DNA of 64,000 nucleotides from Laguncularia racemosa (Eukaryota > Streptophyta > Magnoliopsida > Myrtales > Combretaceae), in assembly GCA_037954665.1 (NCBI GenBank), contig JBBMOL010000039.1:4960001-5024000 (forward strand), read 5' to 3'. This document shows positions 34,301 through 46,300 of the stretch, one piece after another. The first letter of the stretch is position 1. Every line of letters begins with the position of its first letter. The notes beneath the pieces are model-generated. The model did no database searches. It saw only the letters and a program-made list of their open reading frames with translations, and was not told where the DNA came from. A program made the position numbers and the translations under genes.

Positions 34301-37300
34301 CTAAGTTGTTGAAGCTTAAGTCCCTGGACAAAAATATAGATGTGAATTTTAAAGTAGAACAACCAATATAGCAATTGAAGTCAACCATTATACGAGAATT
34401 GTATCTTCGAAAACCAAGTTTCAAAAAGAGCTCTTATATAAGAAATTTATCCCTTTACAACTCATATAATCCTAGAATCTAAGCAATTGCCATAATATGT
34501 TAGGAGGTTCAAAGGGTTTCCTATCAAAATACAGTAGCAAGTCATTCATGTAGGATTTATACATTCAAAGTCCCCATTAGCTCACTCCTTTCTAAAGTGC
34601 ATAGTGCATAAACATGGTGCAGACATCTACTAAGCATAAACCTTAAGGACAATTAAACATAGTAATAATTTTGTGAACACTTTTAGGTTTCTTATCTTTC
34701 ATTACATTGTAGTAAATACAAGCTATTCCTAATGGTGTCATTTTCCCTTGGCTGGAAGGGAACAAGTTTAGATGCAACTCTAGTTAAATAGGAAACAACA
34801 TAACTAAGAGTAGGTTGAAAGTTGCAAAATAGTATATCATTGGAAGATACAAAGAAGTGGACTTCACTTAAACCTCCTAATATTTTCTCAACAAATCTTT
34901 GATATAAAAAATGACTTACAGCTGAGACAAAGTTTGAAAATCTCCAATATTTTATGGGATGGAGTCTGAAATATTGTTGTTTCTCAATATCCTACAAAAG
35001 GGAATGAATTCTAAATATATAAATGAGGAGGAAAATCAAAAGATCAGCTAAATCACTTTGCCTTACAAGATATTTAGGTTTGTCAAACCCTTGATAAATT
35101 CCAATGAAGAGCTCCCATCAGTTAAGTCGCTTATCCGTCTATAATGTTTAACACACAATATTGTCAATAGTTGACTCTAATATCAATTGACAACTAAAAG
35201 TAAAAGAAGTAAACACTCACAAATCAGTCAACGAAGTTAAATTGGAAACTGCTAATGGAATTGGACCTTCAAAGGAATTTCCTCGAAGAATCCTATGGAA
35301 TATTTAACAAATGTTAGAGTGAACCTAACACTTAATATTTAATGTGTGATTAGAAATTAATACCAAAATAGCAATCTTCAAAAACAAAATAATTTGGCAA
35401 CTAGAAGTTAGCATTTTTATTTCGAAGGCTGAGAAAAAGCTTACAATTGATTAAGGTTTGGCAAACTTCCAATGAAGTCAGGTATTTTACTAGTAAGTGC
35501 ATTATCCGATGCCCACCTATGCTCATAGAAGCTGAAAGTCAATACAAACTACAAAGAGGATATAACTAAATTCAGGAACCAAATTGCTTTTAACTACTTC
35601 TATATCATTAGTCTTTTATGTTAAAGAGCAATCATAAGTGAACAATGCTACCCTATTCCTCTTTGTTTTTCAAAACTACTGCTACTATTGTAAGAAACTT
35701 GTTGTATGTGTTTTTCTTTATACTTTTTTTTCTTTTTTGCAAAATCAGATATCCTCGATGTTTTGTATTGTTGTTAGGTATAGAAGTATGGAGAAACTTA
35801 TCTTTTACCTTAGTTTAATGGATAAACTTCCAATCAATCAAGGAAGTTTGATTAACAAACTTTGCTTTTATGTATAAAGGATGAAAACTAATTAATGGGA
35901 TCAAAACATTTTTTTTTATCCTCTTTTTGCATTTTTCCTTTCCTTCTCTTCTCTTTATTTTTTGTTTATTACCCTGTTGCTTCCAACAAATTGGTATTAG
36001 AGCATCTGATCTTAAGGGACTATGAAACACAAAAAAAAAAAAAAAATCATGGCTTCTAATAATAGCATTTCCCTTCCACCTCCTCACTTTAATGGCAAAA
36101 ATTACCATATGTAGGCAATAAAAATGATGGCTTATCTCAAAGGTCTTAGGTTATAGTTGTACATTGAAGAAAACAAAGTCGTTCCTACCTTGAGACAAAA
36201 TTCAACCTTGCAACAGATCAGATAGCATAAAGAAGACATTGTGAAAGCTCTAAGTGCCCTATCCTATATTCACGCAGCCATCTCCGATTCCATATTCACC
36301 AAGATCATAGCTTGTGAATCAGCTCATGTTGCTTGGGAGAAGTTGAAGATGGAATATCAAGGCTCCGAGAAGACTAGAAAAATGCAAGCCTTTAACCTAC
36401 GAAAGGGGTTTGAACTATTGAAGATGAAGGACACAGAGAAGGTGAAAGAGTATGTAGATAGAATTATAAGGACAGTCAATCAGATAAGAATGCTTAAAAA
36501 AGAGCTAGAAGAAAGGAGAGTTGTTAAGAAAATAATGGTGACTCTTCCAAAGCATTTTGAAGCAAAAATCTCCTCTCTTGAAGACACTTGGGATATGTCG
36601 TAGATCACCTTGGCAAATTTAACAAATGCTCTGTTGGTCGTAGAGCGAAGGAAGCCTTTAGGGAAAAAGAAAGTGCAAATGAGAAAGCCTTTGTGGCAGC
36701 TCAACCATAAGAAAGAGGACTAAGAAGCCAAGTTACTTACAAGAAAGGAAAAGTTAAGAAAAAAGGCAAGTGGAAAAGTAATAAGGACAAGTATCCACCT
36801 TGCCCTTACTGTAAGAAGACAAACTACATGAAGGATTATTGTTGGTTTAGACTTGGAGTTCAATGTAGGAGTTATAGCAATTTGGCCACATTGAGGAGGT
36901 ATGTAAAGCTAAGCATGATCAGCAACCTCATGCATAACCAGCTTAAGTAACCAAAAGTGCAAACCACCAAGAGGAGAACTTATTCACAACCACTGAAGTT
37001 GAGGAATGTAGTGTCTCCATTGAAAGCATAGATGTGTGATTGGTAGATAGTGGATGTACACACCACATGACAACAAGTCTAAGTAGCTTTGAAGACCTTG
37101 ACATGAGCTACTCCTCTAAAGTTAAACTTGGAGATGGAAAGCTCGTTAATGTTGAAGGTAAGGGAGCTGTCCATGTTTGTTCCATCTCAGGTACTAAATA
37201 ATTACTAATGTTCTTTATGTCCTGAGATAAATCAAAATTTTCTATTTGTTAGTCAACTATTGAAGAGTGGTTATGTGCTTGTGTTTAAGAATAAAACGTG

Positions 37301-40300
37301 TGAGATCAATAATTCCAGTGGCAAGATCATGTTTTCGATAAAAAATGAATAGAAAATGTTTTCCCTTGATTTCAAGTGAGACTAAGGTTGATTTTTTCCT
37401 TAGTCTTAAGAAGAAACATCATTTTAACATAAAAGATTTGGGCAAACAAATTTCAAGACTTTATAATTGTTAAGCAAGAAAAACTTAGTTGCTGAAATGT
37501 CCAAGTGAAAGAAGATAGCAGAGTGTGTGATGCATGCCAACATAGGAAATTTATCCAAAGAGTGTTCCTAGTTAGTCAAGTAGGAGAGCAACTAAGAAAC
37601 TAGAATTGATCCACTCAAATGTGTGTAGATCAATGAGTATTCCTTCTTATAATGGGATCAAGTACTTCTTGTTGTTTATTGATGACTACTCTAGATATTG
37701 TTGGGCATTTTTCCTTAAACAAAAATCAAAAGTCTTTTCTATGTTTAAGAAATTTAAAGCCTCTATTAAAAAGCAATCTAGCTCTATGATTAAGTCCTTA
37801 AGATTAGATAATGGAGTTGAATACACATCAAATCAGTTTAAGGAGTATTTGGAAGAGGCTAGGATTCATCACCAATTAACTATTGCTTACATACCTCAGC
37901 AAAATGGTGTAAATGCATGAAAGAATAGGTTTGTGATGAACATGGCAAGATGTCTTCATATTCAAGAGGAATTTGCTAAAAATCTTGTGGGCTGAAGTAA
38001 TTAACACAACTGTTTATCTTTAGAACAAGTTGCTAATAAAGGCAGTGAAGGAGAAAACTCCATTTAAAGCATGGTTTGGAGTTAAGCCAGTTGTAGCACA
38101 CCTAAAGGTCTTTGGGAGTGTGTGCTATATTCTTGTTCTTGATGCAAAAAGAGGAAAGTTAAATCAAAGGGCTAAGAAAGGAATCTTCGTTGGTTATAGT
38201 AGCAAGTCCAAAGGTTATAGAATTTTGAATCCAATTAATCAACAAGTGTATATCAACAAAAATATAAAGGTTGATGAAGGAAGTGAATGGGATTGGAAAA
38301 AAATGGACTCGTTGACCTTTGAGTAAGCTATTAACCATGGCCAATTTCAAGAATTTACTCCACCTGATCGTGAGGATTCTGAAAATGAAAATGAAGATGA
38401 GATCAGAGGGACAAGTACCTTGGAAGATATCTATAATCGGTGCAATGTTCCTTACCTAGAGCCCTCAATCCCCGATGAAGCTTTGAAGATTCTAGAGTAG
38501 AGAGCTACCATAGAGGAATTGAAGATGATTGCCAAGAATGCAACATGGATTTTAACTCCCAAACTAGTTGATAAGCAAGTGATAGAAACTAGACAGATTT
38601 CCAACTAAAGTTAAATCCACATGGCTCTATTAGCAAGCACAAAGCAAGGCTTGTTGAGAAAGGGTATGCTCAGCAATATGAAGTGAACTTCTCTAAAACC
38701 TTCACACTAGTTGCAAGGTTTGGTACTATTAGATTGATCCTTGCTTTAGCTGTGAGCAATGGATGGGAAGTTTTCTAGCTAGATGTGAAGTTAGCCTTCC
38801 TTAATGGCATCTTAGAGGAGCAAGTTTTCATTAAGCAACCACATAGTTTTGCAGATGGAAGCGATCATGTGTTGCTGCTAAAGAAAGCTCTTTACCACCT
38901 AAAATAGGCACCAATGACTTAGTATGCAAGGATTAATGATTATTTGTTACATGCAGGTTTTACAAGGAGCTTGAATGAAGTAACTTTGTATGTGAGGTAT
39001 CAGCAAAATGAAGTTATAGTTGTCTCCATTTATGTGGATGATACCTTAATAACTGGAAGTAATTTGAAGTCCATTGAAGGATTTAAGTTAAAGATGCAAC
39101 AAGAATTCAAGATGAATAATTAGGAAAGATGTATTATTTTTTTGGAATGGAAAATATACAAAGCAAATTTGGGAATTTTTGTTTCTTAAAGCAGGTATGC
39201 TCGAGAGTTGTTGAACAAGTTCAAGCTTGACAAGGCCAAGTCAATGAGCACTTCAGCTGTTCATAGTGAAAAATTGAAGAAATCAGATGATTCACAACTA
39301 GCTAAGATCTCATTTATAGAAGCCATGTTTACCACTAGTTTACTATCAAGGTTCATGAATGCTTCATTAGAGGTCCATCTTGCAGTTGCTCAAAGAGTGT
39401 TAAGATATGTTTATAGCACTTGTGACTTTAGATTACTCTTTAGGAGATCAAATTCAGAGAATCTATCGAGGTTTATTGATAGTGATTAGGCTAAAACTGA
39501 AGAGGACATGAAGAACACGTCTAGTTATTGCTTCTCGCTTAGATTGGCTGCCATCTGTTAGGGACAAAGAAGCAAACCTCTGTTGCATAATCAACTGTTG
39601 AGGTCGAGTACATTACCGCCTTTGCTACTATCAACCAAGCTATTTGTTGAGGAAGATTTTGATTGATCTTAGATTTAAGCAAGAAAAGCTAACTAGAATC
39701 TTATGTGACAGTAAATCAACTGTAGCCATGGTGAAGAATCCAGTGTTCCATAGCAAGACCAAGCACATCAAGATTAAGTTCCATGCTATTTGCAAAGCTG
39801 AAAAGGAAAATGAAGTCTAGATCAAGCATTGCAATAGTGAAGATCAAGTGGCTGATATCTTCACGAAGGCCTTACAAAAACTAAGATTTGAACTCCTTCA
39901 ATCATGTCTTGGTGTGTCCAACATTTCTTGCATCATGGAGGAGTGTTGAAGAGCAACTAGAAATAAACAGTGCTACCCTAATCGGCTTTGGTTTTCAAAG
40001 TTGTTGCTATTGATGCAAGAAACTTGTTGTGTGTGTTTTTCTTTATACCTTTTTTTTTTTGGCAAAATCAAATATCCTCCATGTCTTATTAGGTGTAAAA
40101 GTATGGAAGAGCTTATCTTTTGCTTTAGTTTGATGGACAAACTTCCAATCAATCAAGGAAGTTTGATTAGCAAACTTTGCTTTTATGTATAAAGGATGAA
40201 AACTAATTAATGAGATCAGAAATTTTTTTTAGCCTCTTTTTGCATTTTTCCTTTACTTTTCTTCTCTTTATTTTTTGTTTATTACCCTATTACTTCCAAC

Positions 40301-43300
40301 ATTTTATCATTCCATCCATAAGTCTATATGATGTACTGCAGTAAACTTATAATGTTATTTCGTCAACACTTCAATTGCCAATTGACAACTAACGGAAAGA
40401 ATTGTTACATAGAATTAAACACTTACATTATTTTCAGCCTTTGAAGATTGGCAAATGTTGTGGGAATCTCACCGCTGAGTCCTGAACTACTAAAGTAACT
40501 GCCATCATTATATCAGTTTGTCAATCTCTAGCCTTTGTAGTCACAAATTGGCACAAAATTTAAAGACAGTGATGATTTTCATTTGAAGATATTCTATACA
40601 AGGGGCCTATGCCTATACTAGAAAGGCAACAAAAAAGTACCTTGTATATGAAGCTTCAAGATATGTATAGATAAATATGGTTGCATCAAAACATGTGTAT
40701 ATCCCACCATGTATGATGATCTCATAAGAAGGGGTATAATGTCACAGTCTACTATGTAGATGGCAATCCAATCCAATGACAAAAGTTGTAAAACAACATG
40801 AATAATGGGGATAAAATGGGTCTTCCCCTTACGATCTTATGCATATGAAAAGCTGATTTTCTTTTGCATATAGAATGAACTTATTATTTATATATTTTCA
40901 TACATCATTCCACCATAAACTACCAAAAGAACAAATATTTGAATATAAGAGGACATACATTTGCTCTAGTTTTAGTAAGTTGCCAATCTCAGATGGTAGA
41001 GAACCAGAAAAGTTGTTTGTCGCAAAACTCCTGCAATATAATTAGTTGTCAAACTGTTTTGGTTCTTAAGAGGCTTTTCCAAGAGCACTAGTATCCAGTC
41101 AAATAAAAGGGGGAGAAAAAAATGAAGAAAGAAAGATAAGAGCACTAGTGAGTAGATGAATCACCTATCATCATAAATAATGCACAATAAAATTATGTTA
41201 AAACAAAGTAACAACAACGTAATGAATAGAAACTGCCTCAGTGGTTTAAAAAGAAACTACATAGACACACACATAATTCCAATTGATAAACATAAACCAG
41301 TTCTCTTCAACCTTATCTCCATGTTCATGTTGTATGATACATAATATACGTAATCAATCAAAATATATATGATCTTATTTCATTTCGTAGATATAACCTT
41401 TACCCCTAAACATGGATATATCTTTACAATCATTGGAAAAAATTTGTTTCCTTATCATAATTCAAATCGAGGATCAATACCATGAATGTCTTGTCATTTT
41501 ACTTTTGTAAGATAAAAACCAATCATTGAATGGGCTCTATCTTGATTTATCACTACCTTGAAAAGTAGTATAACTTACAAAGATAGCAACTCAGTAAGCT
41601 GTCCAATTTCTACTGGAAACTCTCCGGATAATGCATTGATGCCTACAGTGCTAGAGGATATATAATTGGCTAAACATTAGCAAAGTAACGAAAAAGAAGG
41701 AAAATTATCAATGCCAATTGAAATGACACCATGGAAAATATAAGCTCACAAGTATTGCATCTGAGTTAGAATGCCAACAGCTGGTGATAAAGAACCTGTT
41801 AATAAATTTTGAGCCAAGTTCCTGTCAAAAGTCAAACCATGAGGTTGTGCACACAAAAGAAAACCACTTATATAACTTAGGAACATGGAAAAAGCCTCTA
41901 TATAGGTATCTGACAATGGATGAAAGATAAGTCAATAAGCAAAAGAAAAAATAATAATGAAATAATAAATAAATAAATAAAATTCAAGCCTAATACCCAC
42001 CGGTGGAGTTGGCAAATTTAATACTATTTTGACATTACATTCTGTCACAAACCATATCTTCATTAATACCTAAATATGCATGTTGCAATTAGTTCATCAG
42101 TTAATACAGGACCACAACAATATAGGATAGACCCTTCCACACGTGTCTATGCAAGAAGAAGCTCCAATAATGTGCGTTGTTGTGCTTTGTGTAATCTATG
42201 TGTTAGGAGTGTTGTTTGGTAAACATTGTGTGACTGGTGCTACTTTTGTACCTAGTTTACATTAAGTAGACTTATAATTAAGCGATTCTATGATAATGTC
42301 ATATGCTTTTTAATTGTTTCTCTCTTCTTGTTCTCCCCTACTTCTATTGTATGTAAGTAGGCTCTAAAGTGTAGCATCAATTAATTGGTGCCTCTAAAGC
42401 ACGTCTTTGCACATGGCAAAACCATCTGAGTCATGTTTCCCTTATCTTCTCATTGGTAAGTGTTATTTCCACTTTCTTTTTGATACAATCATTTTTCCGT
42501 CTATCATCGTGCATCACAGGATCGGCGCATGCATCTTAGTATTCTCATCTCCGCTATGCTAATCTTTTGTTTATGTCATAGTTTTACCCCCGAACATTAA
42601 GGCCTATAGGGCATCTCCAGTCTTATAACCGTCTTCAAGCTTACCTCTAGAGTTTATGGAAACATAGAAAATCTTATGCATATCCCTGCTTTATCCACCC
42701 TACTAGGATTTTATGTATCATATGTTTCAGAAAGATACTTAAGTTCTCACCGTTTCCCTGCCACCACAAATGACGAATAAGCAGGTTAGTAATGTCTTTT
42801 CAGAAATAGAAACAGAAATCATATCCAATCAATTATGGTATGTCCATCGACCACCACCAACAACAACAACAACAAGCAATCACTATCACGAGGAGCTCCT
42901 CCTTAGCACGGTTTTTGAGGAACAACAATAACATATTTGACAATTGAGGTTACTAAGTATTAAAAATATTTTCCACCAAACAAAATGTATGCATTGCCGA
43001 AACTGAAAGGGAAAAAATGGATAAAGAGAAGTAAGGAAAGTGAAAGGAAATGTACAGATTGAAGAGGTAAGTGAGATTCCAGAGCTCATCAGGAATATTT
43101 CCTCTAACACTCATTGCATACACCTTCCTGGAAATACCAATTGATGATAAAGGAGTAAAATGATTTCCTTATTTTAGGAACGAAACTCTTTGTAAGTAAA
43201 ACTAAAAGCAAGCAGTAGAAAGAAAAATATTTTTATAAATTTATAACTTCGAATAAGATAAGTTAGCAAAGAAAGATCAAAAAGGTTAATAGAATAAAGA

Positions 43301-46300
43301 AATCCTTCATAAGATTTAAGACATAAGGATGATAATATAGACATACAGTTGGGTGATGTGGCAAGTGGTATCGTTATCGTAGGAACAGTCGCATTTGATG
43401 AAAGGGTTGTAACTTGTGTCGTCAAAAGGTGTGGAGTCGATGGCTGCTCCGCTGCATGGCTCGCCGCTTATATTCCACTGACTGGGATTGGCTTCAATGC
43501 TCCATTTTTGAAATATCGAATTTATTATTTGCGCTGCACATTCCATTCCAAAACCAATGATCTCAGACAAAGCTACTAAGGGTCTTAATTTTCCATGCAA
43601 TTGCAATGCCATCTTGTTCTCGTTCTTCATTTGCCTTTCACAAGTTTATTATTTCAGGTTCATGTAAATTCAAATCCTACTCTCTTTCTCATTCTCACCC
43701 ACACTATGCTTGTTATACTCTATTGATATAAACATTAATCTTTTAAGTTAAATCGGTCAAATTTAAATCTTTTATTATAATTAAAAAAAAAAAAAAGCAT
43801 CCAATAGGCAAAGTCATGTAATTGGGGCAATATTTGTAGACATACCAATGGATAATTATTCACTTGCAATTATTGTATATAGTGTGCATTATTCCATATG
43901 CTATAAGAAGCTAAGTCCATCCCCGATAGTTTTCCATGGCCAATAAAAAAAAAAAAAAGGTATGCACAGGAAATTATTCTTAATTCATGATGTAAATTTG
44001 TTATTATTATACCATAATCTTTTTAGCCTAATAATATAAATACTAGTATTCATATTAGATAGACCAGGTTGAGATTCCTCCTCTCCATTATAATCATAAA
44101 AATAAATGGTTTATTATTATTATTATTATTTTCAATACTTTATGGAATAAAATCAAAACATAAAAAATACAATTAAAACACCTAACTACTAAAAAATATA
44201 TAGTGTTTTACCATAAATTATTTAGCTAACTTTTATTTCTAATAGGTAGAATTTACTTATGTTAATTTTTGTCGAAAAAATATCTAAATCTTATCTGTAT
44301 AAAAACATTTCTTAACTTCTCTGTCGGCGTGCTCTCCGGATCTATCCCTGCAACCCATTTTGCTATTAATGTTCACGGATGGCTACTTCATTTGTTAAGC
44401 CACATGGTATTAAAAAAATTATAAAATTACTTACGATAATAAATTTCAAACTCACATCTCATTAAAGTAGAAAAATTTTATGTATAGAGAAATATTAGGA
44501 TAGACTTCTATGGTGTGGCATCAATCCACCATCCAATGGGACACATGCTATGCCAAACCAATGCAAAAAAAAATGGAAAAAATATATTACAAGAATTTAA
44601 GTTTTCTTTACTTGTTTTAAGATCTTATATATATATTATATATTCTTTCTCTTTTTACTTTAGGATATAAATTTTCGCAAATAGTCAAAATAGGGTTTAT
44701 GTTACTTTCTTTTATACAAGTGCTATTAAAAGTATGAATTTGGAAAAAAAATAAATAAAGGCTTAGAAAAAGAATTAAAAAATTAGGTCCTAAATCCAAA
44801 AAGCATAAATAACTTAGATTTTCCTATTGTTTTTATAGCCTTTTCATTTAAAAAAAATCTTTATTTTTAAAATTTATAGACCTAACTTTAGTGATACCTA
44901 TAAAAAAAAATGATAGAAACTCTACTTTTGATGAAGTCCTAAATGAAAATTTAAAAATATTGAAATGAAATTGAAAAGCATAAGTCTAGAAATGGAAAAA
45001 AAAAAAAAAATTAGTTTTTTAAAATATATTTTTAGTCAAAGTAAATAAACACTAATTTCTAAAATCTTATCGAATTGATACCATGTAAGCTATAGATCAT
45101 ATAAGCTATTAGTTGTGCCAATAACATACATGTGATTCATGTATCACCTACAATTTTTAATAGTATAAAAACTAAATTTTTATGTGCATGATTGGTATCA
45201 ACCTGCAGTTGAGGATGTTAACAAGTCAAAATAGGGTAGCACCATATTGAGCTTGAGCTTAAACTTGAATTGAAATATTAATGCTCGAATTTGATTGGAA
45301 CTCGATTGAACCTAGGAGCTTGACTTGAAATTTCAAAACTTAAACTCAACTTAATTAAGCTCAATTTATTTAAAAATATATATTTTTTCTTTTAATTATA
45401 ATAATATTAATATATAAACTCCATTCAAATTTAATTAATATCTATACTCGGTTTGAGGTCAATTAAGCTTGGAAATTAATCAAGTATAGTATTATGAAGC
45501 TCGAGCTCGACTTGAGGTCAATTATTAATTTTTGAAGTTGCCCCATAAGTGCCTAAGTTGGATTAATCTTACATGGTTTTATTAGATCTTTAGTAAGTTG
45601 GTTTATTTTCATATTTGGAAAAGAGTCGGCTCTAAGTAATTATCGATTTATTTTTTAATCAAAGAAAAATACTAGAAAAAGATCCTAACATTTGGTGTGG
45701 AAATTTGAGAAAAAAACTCTAATTTATCCTAATTTAAAAAAAAATCACATATTGGCTTTTGTTATTATTATTATTATTTTGAAAAATCAAATCTAAGTGA
45801 CAAAAGATTTTTTTCTTAAATTTTTTTCATACTATTATTATATATTTTTATTTTATTCTTCATTATGAACTTCTAAGTAAACCCTAATGCTATATTTGAT
45901 TGATTGAAATGGAATTGTTATCCTACTTTTATTACTGTAAAATAGTTAGTTTCTTATTTGGTTTGTGAAAAATTATATAATAAAAAAGGCCTATTTCATA
46001 TAATATAGAATAAATAAAAAATTTCAATTCTTTTCTTTTATTAGAAAAATAGTTCATTCCTCGTATAATAACCCTTATCATTGAATAAAATAATATTAAA
46101 ATAATTACATTTTCATTATAATCTTATTCTATTATAATAAATCAATATTAATATAAAAAGTTAAAATTATGCCTACTTTACTAATTATTTCTATATTTTA
46201 TTAAATTTTCATTCTTTTTATTACCATTACTATTATTTTCTTCTCTCTTTTTTTTCTTCCCGTCTCTTTTTTATTTTTTAGAACTAACTAAAAGTAAATA

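Larger units (their letters stand above)
35619..40301 (+). mobile_element. Ty1/copia LTR retrotransposon in intron 7
   Basis: LTRs of 370 bp (35619-35988) and 358 bp (39944-40301) begin TGTT and end CTTCCAACA. The target-site duplication TTTTA is perfect (35614-35618, 40302-40306). The primer-binding site TGGTATTAGAGC (35992) and the polypurine GGAGGAG before the 3' LTR are clear. It lies antisense to the receptor gene. Coding order is gag-protease-integrase-RT-RNase H with many stops. Confidence 0.95.
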
